Source: Dermabacteraceae bacterium TAE3-ERU27 (GTDB lineage: Bacteria; Actinomycetota; Actinomycetes; Actinomycetales; Dermabacteraceae). Taken from it: 64,000 bases of DNA. This document shows positions 16,132 to 24,407 of the stretch, one piece after another (position 1 is the first letter of the stretch; every line of letters starts with the position of its first letter). The stretch is taken from positions 186,001 to 250,000 of the forward strand of contig JAHUUL010000002.1 of NCBI GenBank assembly GCA_019218415.1, given 5' to 3'. A program made the position numbers and the translations under genes. The notes under the pieces are model-generated. The model saw nothing but the letters and a program-made list of their open reading frames with translations, was not told where the DNA came from and ran no database searches.

Positions 16132-16933
16132 GCGCTGCCTGGCGTTGCCAGAACACGACGGCGCTGGCCGCCGCCACGTTTAGGGAATCGACCCCGCCCG
16201 CCATCGGAATGATCAGGTGCGAATCGACCCCGGCTAGCGTGGCGGGCTTCAGCCCGTGCCCCTCGCTGCCCAGCACGAACGCCACCTTTTCCTGCTCTCC
16301 CAGGGGCGCTTCATCCAGCGGCAAAGCCGTGTCGGTGAGCGCCAGCGCATAGCTGGTAAAACCGTTCTCTCGCAGCGTCTGCAGGCCCTGCGGCCAGGCC
16401 TCAAGCCTGGCCCAGGGAACCTGAAACACCGTGCCCATGGAGACGCGAATGGCGCGGCGGTAGAGCGGATCCGCGCAGCTCGGCGTCACCAGAACGGCGT
16501 CTACCCCGAGCGCGGCAGCGGAACGAAACATTGCGCCCACGTTCGTGTGATCGACGATGTCCTCCAAAACCGCCACCGTGCGCGCGTTTTGCAACAGTTC
16601 TTGCGCCGACGTGGGCAGCGGCCTCTGCATCGCGGCTAGGGCTCCCCTGTGCAGGTGAAAACCGGTGATCTGCTCAAGCAGTTCCTCGGCCCCCACGTAC
16701 ACGGGGGCGTCGGGGAAACGTTCGTAGAGGGGAGCAAACTTTTCCAGCCAGCGCGGGGAAGTCAGGAAGGAGCGCGGAACGCAGCCACCCGCTATCGCGC
16801 GGCTGATCACGTTGAAGCTTTCGGCCATGAACAGGCCGCGTTCCGGCTCCATGCGTGCCCGCAGCTTAACGTCCGTCATGCGGACGTAGTCGTCTAGGCG
16901 GGGGTCATCGGCCCCGCTTATTTCTACCAGCAC
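16124..16933 (-). CDS. SpoU/TrmH-family RNA 2'-O-methyltransferase
   Basis: 269 residues. There is an N-terminal substrate-binding domain (~1-100, with V-K-L-R-A-R-M-E-P-E-R-G-L-F-M-A-E) and a C-terminal SPOUT knot with the three family motifs: D-H-T-N-V-G-A-M-F-R (~132-141), F-V-L-G-S-E-G-H-G-L (~219-228) and I-P-M-A-G-G-V-D-S-L-N-V-A-A-A. The enzyme transfers a methyl group from SAM to a ribose 2'-OH in rRNA or tRNA; the exact nucleotide is not predictable. It lies 6 bp downstream of the ABC ATPase gene, probably in one transcript. Confidence 0.88.
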   Translation of the reverse strand: MLVEISGADDPRLDDYVRMTDVKLRARMEPERGLFMAESFNVISRAIAGGCVPRSFLTSPRWLEKFAPLYERFPDAPVYVGAEELLEQITGFHLHRGALAAMQRPLPTSAQELLQNARTVAVLEDIVDHTNVGAMFRSAAALGVDAVLVTPSCADPLYRRAIRVSMGTVFQVPWARLEAWPQGLQTLRENGFTSYALALTDTALPLDEAPLGEQEKVAFVLGSEGHGLKPATLAGVDSHLIIPMAGGVDSLNVAAASAVVFWQRQAALK

Positions 16934-16939
16934 GATGCT

Positions 16940-17737
16940 TTAGCGTGCCGACAAGGCGCGCGCGGACCAGCGGCCCTCTTCGCGGTTAACCACCAGCGGC
17001 AGCCCGAAGGCGGCGGTCAGGGTAGATGAGGTCAGCGCCTCCGCGATCGGTCCCGCGGAAACGATCTCCCCGTCGCGCAGCAGCAGCGCGTGCGTGTAGG
17101 CGGGCGGGATCTCCTCCAGGTGGTGGGTCACCAGCACCGTTACCGGGGTCGCCGGGTCCGCGGCCAGCGTGCCGAGCGAGCGCACCAGTTCCTCGCGGCC
17201 GCCCAGGTCCAGCCCGCTCGCCGGTTCGTCGAGCAGCAGCAGTTCCGGGTCGGTCATCATGGCGCGCGCCGACAGCACCCGTTTGCGTTCCCCGGAAGAA
17301 AGCGTGCCGTAGGTGCGCTCAGCCAGGTGTTGCACGTCGAACGCGCGCAGCAGCTGCATGGCGCGTTCCTCGTCATCCCCCTCGTACCCTTCTCGCCAGC
17401 GGCCGGTGACGCCGTAGCTGGCGGTCATTACGGCGTCGAGCACGCGCTCGTCGGCAGGCAGGGACTGCGCCAGTTCCTGGCTGGCGATGCCGATCAGCGG
17501 GCGCAGTTCGAACACGTCCTGTTGGCCGAGCTTTTCTTCCAGCAGGGCGACCTCGCCGCTGCTCGGATGCAGCCTGCCCGCAAGCAGGGAGACGAGGGTG
17601 GATTTACCGGCCCCGTTGGGGCCTAGCACTACCCAGCGTTCCCCCTCGTTGAGGGTCCAGTTAATGCCGCGCACCAGGAACTTTCCCGAACGGCGGACGG
17701 AAACATCGCGTAAAGCTGCAACCTCGACCATGGCCAC
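16940..17737 (-). CDS. Stand-alone ABC-type ATPase
   Basis: 265 residues, a complete ABC nucleotide-binding domain: G-P-N-G-A-G-K-S-T (Walker A, ~39-47), L-S-S-G-E-R-K-R-V-L-S-A-R-A (signature), L-L-L-L-D-E-P-A-S-G-L-D (Walker B), and the H-H switch in V-T-H-H-L-E-E-I-P. No permease or binding protein lies next to it. Its layout resembles the ModF/YjjK-like single-domain actinobacterial ATPases often encoded beside TrmH-type methylases. Role unknown: it may serve a transporter encoded elsewhere, or act without a membrane partner. Confidence 0.85.
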   Translation of the reverse strand: MAMVEVAALRDVSVRRSGKFLVRGINWTLNEGERWVVLGPNGAGKSTLVSLLAGRLHPSSGEVALLEEKLGQQDVFELRPLIGIASQELAQSLPADERVLDAVMTASYGVTGRWREGYEGDDEERAMQLLRAFDVQHLAERTYGTLSSGERKRVLSARAMMTDPELLLLDEPASGLDLGGREELVRSLGTLAADPATPVTVLVTHHLEEIPPAYTHALLLRDGEIVSAGPIAEALTSSTLTAAFGLPLVVNREEGRWSARALSAR

Positions 17738-17764
17738 GAGATTACACCCGTTTGGGTGTCTTCC

Positions 17765-18955
17765 CTAGGAGGCTCGGCAGACTCCGCGGTAAACCTCCAT
17801 GGTGCGTTCGCCGATGGCGCGCCAGGAGAAGTGTTCCGCGGCGCGCCTAATCGACGCTTCGCCCATACGCTTGGCGCGTTCCGGGTCACTCACCATGTCA
17901 CTCATCACCGCCGCGAGGTCGGCTACGTAGCGCTCGGGATCGACCGGGGTACCGGTGCCGTCCTCCACCTGTTCGATCGGCACTAGCAGGCCGGTTTCGC
18001 CGTCGGCCACTACCTCCGGGATGCCGCCCGTGGCGGTGCCCACCACGGGAATGCCGCAGGCCATGGCCTCCAGGTTCACGATGCCGAGGGGCTCGTAAAC
18101 GCTGGGGCAAACGAAAGTGGTGGCGTGGCTAAGCAACTGGGTGAGTTCGTGGCGCGGCAGCATTTCGGAGATCAGGAACACGCCCTCGCGCTCCTTTTGC
18201 AAAACGCCCACCAGCTCGTCTACCTCGCGGGCGATCTCGGCCGTGTCGGGCGCCCCGGCGCAAAGCACCAGCTGCACATCGCGCGGCAGTTCGCGGGCGG
18301 CCCGCAGCAGGTAGGGCAATCCCTTCTGGCGGGTGATGCGGCCGACGAAGATGATCGTGGGGGCATCGGGATCGATGCCGTAGCGGGCGTGTACCTCACG
18401 GAGCGGGTTCGGCTGCCACTTCTCCAGGTCGATGCCGTTGTGCACCACGTGCACGCGCGCCGGGTCCACGCCGGGGTAGGAACGCAGGATGTCTCGGCGC
18501 ATACCGCCAGAGACCGCGATCACGGCGTCAGCCGCCTCGTAGGCCGTTTTTTCGATGAAAGAGCTAACGCGGTAGCCGCCGCCCAGCTGCTCCGCCTTCC
18601 AGGGGCGCAGCGGCTCCAGCGAATGCGCGGATATTACGTGGGGAACGCCGTGCAGCAGCTTCGCGGTGTGACCGGCAAAGTTCGCGTACCAGGTGTGCGA
18701 ATGCACCAGATCGGCGCCGGCGCAGTCGTTCGCCATCCCTAGGTTCACGCCCATGGTTTGCAGCGCGGCGTTGCTATCGCCCAGCGTTTCGGGGACCGGA
18801 TAGGCGGTGACCCCGGCTTCTTCGCGGGGGGCTCCGAAGCAGCGCACACGCACGTCGGCCAGCTCGCGCAGCACGGCACTGAGTTCCGCCACGTGTACTC
18901 CGGCCCCGCCGTAGATTTCCGGCGGGTATTCCTTGCTGAGAATGTCGATCCGCAC
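17765..18955 (-). CDS. glgA: GlgA-type glycogen/maltose-1-phosphate synthase (GT5)
   Basis: 396 residues, a GT-B glycosyltransferase beginning K-E-Y-P-P-E-I-Y-G-G-A-G-V-H-V-A-E-L with the donor loop typical of glycogen synthases. The second half has V-G-R-I-T-R-Q-K-G and the E-P-L-G-I-V-N-L-E-A-M-A nucleotide-sugar site. Actinobacterial members of this size (also called GlgM) use ADP-glucose to make alpha-maltose-1-phosphate or to extend glucan. The GTG start has GGGGAG upstream. It is divergent from glgC, which makes the ADP-glucose substrate; 122 bp separate the starts. Confidence 0.9.
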   Translation of the reverse strand: MRIDILSKEYPPEIYGGAGVHVAELSAVLRELADVRVRCFGAPREEAGVTAYPVPETLGDSNAALQTMGVNLGMANDCAGADLVHSHTWYANFAGHTAKLLHGVPHVISAHSLEPLRPWKAEQLGGGYRVSSFIEKTAYEAADAVIAVSGGMRRDILRSYPGVDPARVHVVHNGIDLEKWQPNPLREVHARYGIDPDAPTIIFVGRITRQKGLPYLLRAARELPRDVQLVLCAGAPDTAEIAREVDELVGVLQKEREGVFLISEMLPRHELTQLLSHATTFVCPSVYEPLGIVNLEAMACGIPVVGTATGGIPEVVADGETGLLVPIEQVEDGTGTPVDPERYVADLAAVMSDMVSDPERAKRMGEASIRRAAEHFSWRAIGERTMEVYRGVCRAS

Positions 18956-19063
18956 GCGGGACTCCCCTTCGTCGTCACTGCCTGTGCCCTACAAGCTAGG
19001 TTCCACACTAACGATAAATTGCTGCACCGGGACTTGTTTGGTGTGACGTGGGGCACCGAAGGG

Positions 19064-19080
19064 TCTATCCTGGATACATG
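19064..19080 (+). promoter_or_regulatory. Possible -10 element and leaderless start for glgC
   Basis: TATCCT at 19066-19071 ends 6 nt before the ATG at 19078, and GTGACG (19043-19048) lies 17 bp further upstream as a weak -35. No Shine-Dalgarno sequence is visible. This suggests transcription may start at or next to the A of ATG. Confidence 0.4.
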
Positions 19081-20319
19081 GTTGCCAAGAAAGTACTTGC
19101 CATCGTCCTCGCCGGCGGGGAGGGCAAACGCCTCATGCCCCTCACGGCTGACCGCGCCAAACCCGCCGTGCCTTTCGGCGGCATGTACCGCCTGATTGAC
19201 TTCGCGCTTTCCAACGTGGTTAATTCCGGGTATTTGCAGGTGGTTGTGCTGACCCAGTACAAGTCGCATTCGCTGGATACCCACATCGCGCGCACCTGGC
19301 GTTTCAGTGCGCAGCTGGGTAACTTCGTGGCTCCCGTGCCCGCCCAGCAGCGCATGGGCAAGCACTGGTATCTGGGGTCTGCCGATGCGATCTACCAGTC
19401 GCTAAACCTGCTGGTGGACGAGAAGCCCGACTACGTTGTGGTGGTTGGTGCCGATCACGTCTACCGCATGGACTTCTCCCAGATGGTGGAACAGCACATC
19501 GCCTCCGGTAAGAGCTGCACCGTGGCCGCGATTCGTCAACCGATCGAAATGTCCGATCAGTTCGGCGTCATCGAAACCACCGCGGAAGATCCCGAAACGA
19601 TCAAGCGTTTCGTTGAGAAGCCGAAGGAAACAGCCGGTCTACCCGATGACCCCACCCAGGTTCTCGCCTCCATGGGTAACTACGTGTTCACCACGGAGGC
19701 CCTGGTAGACGCCGTCACCCGCGACGCGGAAGACCCCGATTCGGTGCACGACATGGGCGGCAACATCGTGCCGTTCTTCGTGGAAAAGAACGATGCGGGC
19801 GTCTACGACTTCATCAAGAACGACGTTCCGCATTCGACCGACCGCGACCGCAACTACTGGCGCGACGTCGGCACGCTGGACGCCTTCTACGACGCGCACA
19901 TGGATCTGATCTCGATCCACCCGATCTTCAACCTGTACAACCAGGAATGGCCGGTTTACACCGCGCATCGCAACGTGCCGCCCGCCAAATTCGTGCACGC
20001 CGGTCCGGGGCGCATGGGGCAGGCGGTCGATTCGATCATCTCCCCCGGGGTCGTGATCTCGGGTGCCAGCATCTCTAACTCGGTGGTGGCGCCGAACTGT
20101 CGCTTCCATTCCTGGACCACGGTTTCCGACTCGGTAATCATGGATAACGTTCAGGTGGGTAGGCACTGCCAGATCCACCGGGCGATCATCGATAAGAACA
20201 TCGTGGTTCCGCCGCGCACCCAGATCGGCCTGGATCCGGAAAAGGATCGCGCACGCGGCTTCACGGTCACCGATTCCGGTATCACCGTGGTTGGCAAGGG
20301 AACCGTGATTACCCCCTGA
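19078..20319 (+). CDS. glgC: Glucose-1-phosphate adenylyltransferase
   Basis: About 413 residues. The N-terminal nucleotidyltransferase motif [10 protein letters not shown], with [14 protein letters not shown], is diagnostic. F-V-E-K-P follows near residue 180, and a left-handed beta-helix occupies the C-terminal ~120 residues ([11 protein letters not shown], then [13 protein letters not shown]). It makes ADP-glucose from glucose-1-phosphate and ATP, the committed step to glycogen, and is usually allosterically controlled. The ATG at 19078 is preferred to an in-frame upstream start at 19048 because family similarity starts right there. Divergent from glgA. Confidence 0.95.
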   Translation: MVAKKVLAIVLAGGEGKRLMPLTADRAKPAVPFGGMYRLIDFALSNVVNSGYLQVVVLTQYKSHSLDTHIARTWRFSAQLGNFVAPVPAQQRMGKHWYLGSADAIYQSLNLLVDEKPDYVVVVGADHVYRMDFSQMVEQHIASGKSCTVAAIRQPIEMSDQFGVIETTAEDPETIKRFVEKPKETAGLPDDPTQVLASMGNYVFTTEALVDAVTRDAEDPDSVHDMGGNIVPFFVEKNDAGVYDFIKNDVPHSTDRDRNYWRDVGTLDAFYDAHMDLISIHPIFNLYNQEWPVYTAHRNVPPAKFVHAGPGRMGQAVDSIISPGVVISGASISNSVVAPNCRFHSWTTVSDSVIMDNVQVGRHCQIHRAIIDKNIVVPPRTQIGLDPEKDRARGFTVTDSGITVVGKGTVITP

Positions 20320-20343
20320 GCTAACGCAGCGAAGCAGATAAAC

Positions 20344-20386
20344 AAATAAATGAGGGAGACCCGAGCCGGGTCTCCCTCATTTATTT
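20344..20386. terminator. Bidirectional terminator between glgC and fabI
   Basis: A perfect 19-bp inverted repeat (AAATAAATGAGGGAGACCC, loop GAGCC, and its complement) sits between convergent genes. A-rich and T-rich ends suit both directions. Confidence 0.85.
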
Positions 20387-20431
20387 ACCGTTTCCCCGCT
20401 CTTACTTACGGGGCAACGTTTACTGCTCTGT

Positions 20432-21199
20432 TTAGACGCCCATCGCGTGGTAGCCGCCGTCGGCAAACACGATCTGCCCGGTGGTGGCGGGGAACCAATC
20501 AGAAAGCAGGCCGACGCAGGCGCGGGCGGCGGGCTCCGCGGTGGTGGCGTCCCAGCCGAGAGGGGCGCGTTCGGGCCAGCCGCCCTCCATCTTTTCGAAG
20601 CCGGGGATGGAACGCGCGGCGGTGGTCTTCACGGGGCCGGAAGAAACCAGGTTTACGCGCACACCCTCGGCTCCGAGATCGCGCGCCAGGTAACGGCAGG
20701 TGGCCTCGAACGCGGCCTTGGCGACGCCCATCCAGTCGTAGACGGGCCAGGCGTGGCTGCCGTCAAAGGTCAGGCCGACCACGGAGGAGCCCTCTACCAG
20801 CAGCGGGCGACAGGCCACCGCGAGCGCCTTCAGCGAGAACGCCGAGGTCTGGAGCGCCACCGAAACGTCCTCCCAAGACGCCTCGAGGAACTTGCCGCCC
20901 ATAACGCTCTGCGGGGCGAAGCCGATGGAGTGCAGCACACCGTCTAGGTGATCTACGTGTTCGCGCACGCGATCTGCGAGGCTCTCCAGGTGTTCGGGGT
21001 CGTTCACGTCCAGTTCGACCACCGGAGCGGGCTTGGGCAGGCGCTTGGCGATCACCTGAGTAATCTTCATCTGCCGCCCGAACGAGGTCAGCACGACCTC
21101 CGCGCCCTGTTCCTGGGCCAGGCGCGCAACTTCGTACGCGATCGAGGTCTGGGTGAGAACACCCGTGATCAGAAGCTTTTTTCCGGCCAACATAGACAT
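20432..21199 (-). CDS. fabI: Enoyl-ACP reductase (InhA/FabI type)
   Basis: 255 residues, an SDR enzyme of the enoyl reductase branch. T-Q-T-S-I-A-Y-E-V-A replaces the usual glycine motif in the NAD-binding loop, H-S-I-G-F-A-P is present, and the active-site Y-D-W-M-G-V-A-K-A-A carries the Tyr-x6-Lys pair. It reduces trans-2-enoyl-ACP in the last step of each fatty-acid elongation round; homologues are targets of triclosan and isoniazid adducts. AGGGAGG lies 8 nt before the ATG at 21199. fabG lies upstream on the same strand with ~125 bp between, so a joint operon is likely. Confidence 0.93.
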   Translation of the reverse strand: MSMLAGKKLLITGVLTQTSIAYEVARLAQEQGAEVVLTSFGRQMKITQVIAKRLPKPAPVVELDVNDPEHLESLADRVREHVDHLDGVLHSIGFAPQSVMGGKFLEASWEDVSVALQTSAFSLKALAVACRPLLVEGSSVVGLTFDGSHAWPVYDWMGVAKAAFEATCRYLARDLGAEGVRVNLVSSGPVKTTAARSIPGFEKMEGGWPERAPLGWDATTAEPAARACVGLLSDWFPATTGQIVFADGGYHAMGV

Positions 21200-21323
21200 G
21201 CGGCATACCTCCCTAAAAGGTTATTCCCCCGCCACTGTATCCCCGGTTTCGGGTTACTGTCCGGTTACCCGAATTTGCCAGCAAATGTCTTTTCGGGCGT
21301 GTCGCGGGGCGATTTTTACTGTT

Positions 21324-22037
21324 TTAGTGGCCCATGCCCAGGCCGCCATCGACCGGAATCACGGCGCCGCTGATGTACGCCGCGTCGGGACCGGCTAGGA
21401 AAGCAACGGTTTTAGCCACCTCCTCCGGGGCCGCGAAACGCCCCGCCGGAATGCTCTTCAGGTACTGTTCGCGGGTGGCTGCGGGAAGCTGCGCGGTCAT
21501 GTCGGTATCGATAAAGCCAGGGGCGACCACGTTCGCGGTGATGCCCTTTCCTCCCAGTTCGCGGGTCAGGGAACGTGCCATGCCGACCAGGCCCGCTTTC
21601 GCGGAGGCGTAGTTGATCTGACCGGGCGATCCGTACAGGCCGACCACTGAGGAGATCAGCACGATCCTCCCCTGCTTCTTGCGCAGCATGCCGCGGATTG
21701 CCCGCTTCACGCAGCGGAAAGGCCCTGTCAGGTTCGTGTCCAGCACGTTTGCAAACGATTCCTCGCCCATGCGCAGCAGCAGCTGATCATCGGTGATGCC
21801 TGCGTTGGCCACCAAAACCTCTACCGGGCCGTGCGCCTTTTCAACCTCTGCGAAAGCCTCGTCGAGGGAGGCCGGATCGGTAACGTCGGCGCGCACCGTG
21901 AGCGCCCCTGCCGGGCCTCCCTCGCCGGAACGGCTGGTGACCGCGACCAGATCGCCGCGGGAAATGAACTCTTCCGCGATCGCGCGGCCGATGCCGCGGT
22001 TGCCGCCGGTGATAAGGATGCTGCGGGGCGTTGTCAT
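21324..22037 (-). CDS. fabG: 3-oxoacyl-ACP reductase
   Basis: About 237 residues, a classical SDR: G-G-N-R-G-I-G-R-A-I-A (cofactor loop), N-A-G-I, L-I-S-S-V-V-G (catalytic Ser), Y-A-S-A-K-A-G-L (catalytic Tyr and Lys), and a C-terminal I-S-G-A-V-I-P-V-D-G-G-L-G-M-G. It performs NADPH-dependent reduction of 3-oxoacyl-ACP. An open frame extends 12 codons further up, but the ATG at 22037 (M-T-T-P-R-S) fits the family start. It pairs with fabI downstream, a common actinobacterial fabG-fabI arrangement. Confidence 0.93.
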   Translation of the reverse strand: MTTPRSILITGGNRGIGRAIAEEFISRGDLVAVTSRSGEGGPAGALTVRADVTDPASLDEAFAEVEKAHGPVEVLVANAGITDDQLLLRMGEESFANVLDTNLTGPFRCVKRAIRGMLRKKQGRIVLISSVVGLYGSPGQINYASAKAGLVGMARSLTRELGGKGITANVVAPGFIDTDMTAQLPAATREQYLKSIPAGRFAAPEEVAKTVAFLAGPDAAYISGAVIPVDGGLGMGH

Positions 22038-22138
22038 CGCCAGACTCCTTTGGTCAGGTTTGGGTAGTAGCATCGGGGTGTGCTCGTGAGAGACTAGCCG
22101 TTAGTGCTGCTAACTCTAGACATGGGAGGCATATAAAA

Positions 22139-23563
22139 ATGGCTTACAGGTTTAATCCGCCGACTAACTGGGATGTTCCGAAGGACGGCTGGACCCCGCC
22201 TCCCGGTTGGCAGCCGAAGCCGGAATGGGGACCCGCCCCCGAGGGCTGGCAGTTCTGGGTGAAAGACGACGGTCCGCGTCACGCGCCCGTCGCGGCGGCA
22301 CCCCAGGAAGCAGCGCCCACGCAGGAAGTTTCCGCACAGGAAGTTTCCGTGCAGGATTCTCCCGCCCAGGCACGGGTAAGCGCCAAAGATAACGCCGAAG
22401 GTAACCCGGCGCAGGCGAGAGCAGAGGAAAGCCCGGCCCAGGTAACTGCCGAAGAAAATCTTGAGCGGGAAGACGCCGCGCAGGCACGGCCCGCACCTGT
22501 GCAGGAGCAGGCCGCACAGGAAGAGGTAGCTCCCGTGCGAGAAGAAGCGACCGTGCCCGTCGAGTATGCTCCCGTCGCTGCAGGGATCGGCGAACAGGCC
22601 GCGCCTTTGAACGATGACACCATCGTGATCCTGCCGCTCGATGCGGAAAAGCCCGCCCCTGCGGAAGCCCACGCGGAAGAGGCGCGGGTAGACGAACCCC
22701 TTAACGAGTCTGCCGCTCCCGCGGAGACCCCCGTCGCCGTGGAAGAAACCGCCCCCGCAGAGGGGCCGTACCTGGAGGAGGCCGCGCAGCCCTGCGCAGC
22801 CCACGCGGAGCAGGAGACGGACGCTGCCGCTGAGTTGGCGGAGCCGGTAGCGCCCCAGGTCGAACCCGCAGCGTCTCAGACCGAGTCCGTAACACCTCAG
22901 GATGGTCCCGCAGCGTCTCATGACGAGCGAGCGGAGGCGGAGGTCGCAGAAGTGACTCCCGTTGCCGAAACCGCAGAAGCGACTCCCGCAGTAGCGGCTC
23001 CGGCGGCCGAGGAAGTTTCCGTACCGGAGGAGGCCGCCGAAGATCAGGCTGCCGGCGAAGAGCGGGCTGCCGCAGATGAATCTTCGGTGGCAGAAGAAGC
23101 CGCAAGCACGCAAGCGCAGGCAAGCGAAGCCGCCCCCGTGGCGCCGGTGCTGGCACCCGTGCAGGAGGCCGCGCCGGTGGCGCAGGCCTTCCCGCTCGAA
23201 GAAACCGATGGCTCTCAGGAACAGCCCGCAGATTTCGCCGCTTCTGATGCGAAGCAGCCCGCCGCGCAGAGCGTGGCTCAGGCATACCCGCAGGCAGCGG
23301 AAAAGGACGCGGAGTACACCTACCCGACCCCGGCTGCGGCGAAGCCGGAAACCACCGCCGTCGATAGCGGCCACAGCCCTGCAAGCGCCGCCGCTGAGTC
23401 CGGTCAGGCCGGCTCCGGTTTCGGGATCGGCCGCCTGCTGCTGATCGTACTTTTGCTGGTTGTGCTTGTGCTGGTGGGACTGGTGTTTTCCGGGGGTATC
23501 GGCGGCTCGCTGTTTTCCGCTAACACCTCCGCGGCAGCCCTGGCTGACGTTCTTGCGCGGTGA
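22139..23563 (+). CDS. Ala/Glu/Pro-rich membrane-anchored protein with an N-terminal W/P motif
   Basis: About 474 residues. The first ~40 residues are a striking Trp/Pro array: N-P-P-T-N-W, P-K-D-G-W-T-P-P-P-G-W, P-K-P-E-W, P-A-P-E-G-W-Q-F-W. Then come ~380 residues of low-complexity A/E/P/V/Q repeats with almost no hydrophobic core, and one hydrophobic helix close to the C-terminus (L-L-L-I-V-L-L-L-V-V-L-V-L-V-G-L-V-F). The topology suggests a long cytoplasmic tail on a single C-terminal anchor. GGGAGG precedes the ATG; upstream codons in frame are not used. No enzyme domain is seen. The next gene starts inside its stop codon (GTGA). Function unknown. Confidence 0.75.
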   Translation: MAYRFNPPTNWDVPKDGWTPPPGWQPKPEWGPAPEGWQFWVKDDGPRHAPVAAAPQEAAPTQEVSAQEVSVQDSPAQARVSAKDNAEGNPAQARAEESPAQVTAEENLEREDAAQARPAPVQEQAAQEEVAPVREEATVPVEYAPVAAGIGEQAAPLNDDTIVILPLDAEKPAPAEAHAEEARVDEPLNESAAPAETPVAVEETAPAEGPYLEEAAQPCAAHAEQETDAAAELAEPVAPQVEPAASQTESVTPQDGPAASHDERAEAEVAEVTPVAETAEATPAVAAPAAEEVSVPEEAAEDQAAGEERAAADESSVAEEAASTQAQASEAAPVAPVLAPVQEAAPVAQAFPLEETDGSQEQPADFAASDAKQPAAQSVAQAYPQAAEKDAEYTYPTPAAAKPETTAVDSGHSPASAAAESGQAGSGFGIGRLLLIVLLLVVLVLVGLVFSGGIGGSLFSANTSAAALADVLAR

Positions 23564-23991
23564 CGGGACAGATTCTTAATCCGCCCCCGTCGTGGCCCGA
23601 ACCGGGGCCCGACGGGGGCTTCCCCCTGCCCGCAGAACAGCTCCCGCCGCCCCCCAGCGGCTGGCGGGTGCAAATTGATCCACAGGAACAGTCCCAGCGG
23701 GTTGACGGCGCGCCGATACAGCTTTCCGAGGAAGTAGCCGCCTCCGGTTCTTTCCCGCCCGCTCCCCCGGCCGAATATCCGGTGACGGTGTACATACCCG
23801 GCGTGTTTAGCGGCGGGGTGGCCGATAGCGCGCTGCACGGTTTTCCGCCCCCTCCGGCACCGCACCCGCGCGCCAAACAGCGCCGCCGCGCCGCTAACGT
23901 GGCGCTAATGCTTTTGGGCGTGAGCGGTATCGTCGCGGCCACCGTCACCTTTACCCTGCTGATTCAGTACGCAAGCAGCGCATTCCAGTGA
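23560..23991 (+). CDS. Small Pro-rich protein with one C-terminal membrane helix
   Basis: 143 residues. The N-terminus has a Trp/Pro motif like its neighbour (N-P-P-P-S-W-P-E-P-G-P, then P-P-P-P-S-G-W). A proline-rich stretch and basic residues R-A-K-Q-R-R-R-A lie just before a single helix (V-A-L-M-L-L-G-V-S-G-I-V-A-A) near the C-terminus. It overlaps the preceding gene by 4 nt (GTGA) and the following one by 4 nt, so the cluster is translationally coupled. No known domain. The shared motif hints that the two proteins bind a common partner or each other. Confidence 0.7.
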   Translation: MTGQILNPPPSWPEPGPDGGFPLPAEQLPPPPSGWRVQIDPQEQSQRVDGAPIQLSEEVAASGSFPPAPPAEYPVTVYIPGVFSGGVADSALHGFPPPPAPHPRAKQRRRAANVALMLLGVSGIVAATVTFTLLIQYASSAFQ

Positions 23992-24407
23992 GTTACGGTT
24001 TCCACTCTCCCGGTGGCGAACCAGAGCAGCCTCGCGTGACGCAGCCGGAACCCGAATTGGGTTCTCCTGTCCCCCGCCGCCGTAGTGAAGAGATAAATCG
24101 CCGCGCCCGCATCTACGCCTGGCGCATGCTGCTGCGTTTCGTTTGTTTCGGGCTGGTAGTGGTGGTTCCCGGCTGGTGGAAACTGGTCTTCGTGGTCGGA
24201 GCCGTGGTTTTGCCGTACGTGGCCGTAGTGGACGCAAACCAGCGCAGCGCCCCCGACGCGGGCAGGCGCGCCCCGCGCGACAACGGTCCGGCGCTGACCG
24301 GGGCGAAGCCCGCGGCGCAGCTTGCCGCCCCCAAAACCGTAATCGACGGAGAGACAACCGAATCTGCCGCGCAGTCGCCGGATAACGCGGGGGCGGCAGA
24401 TCGGTGA
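23988..24407 (+). CDS. DUF3099 family membrane protein
   Basis: 139 residues. A hydrophilic N-terminus is followed by R-R-S-E-E-I-N-R-R-A-R-I-Y and two closely spaced membrane helices (M-L-L-R-F-V-C-F-G-L-V-V-V-V-P-G-W-W-K, then V-F-V-V-G-A-V-V-L-P-Y-V-A-V-V-D-A-N). This matches the actinobacterial DUF3099 family, which is short, has two helices and is often encoded next to SURF1. Function unknown. It starts within the stop of the previous gene and ends over the start of the SURF1 gene. Confidence 0.8.
   Translation: MSYGFHSPGGEPEQPRVTQPEPELGSPVPRRRSEEINRRARIYAWRMLLRFVCFGLVVVVPGWWKLVFVVGAVVLPYVAVVDANQRSAPDAGRRAPRDNGPALTGAKPAAQLAAPKTVIDGETTESAAQSPDNAGAADR

Noticed and set aside
22094-23374. 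426-codon minus-strand frame opposite the A/E/P-rich gene
   Set aside because: It is a mirror of GC-rich low-complexity codons; Gly/Arg/Cys/Leu-rich translation with no plausible fold. The plus-strand gene has a ribosome site, a membrane helix and coupled neighbours.
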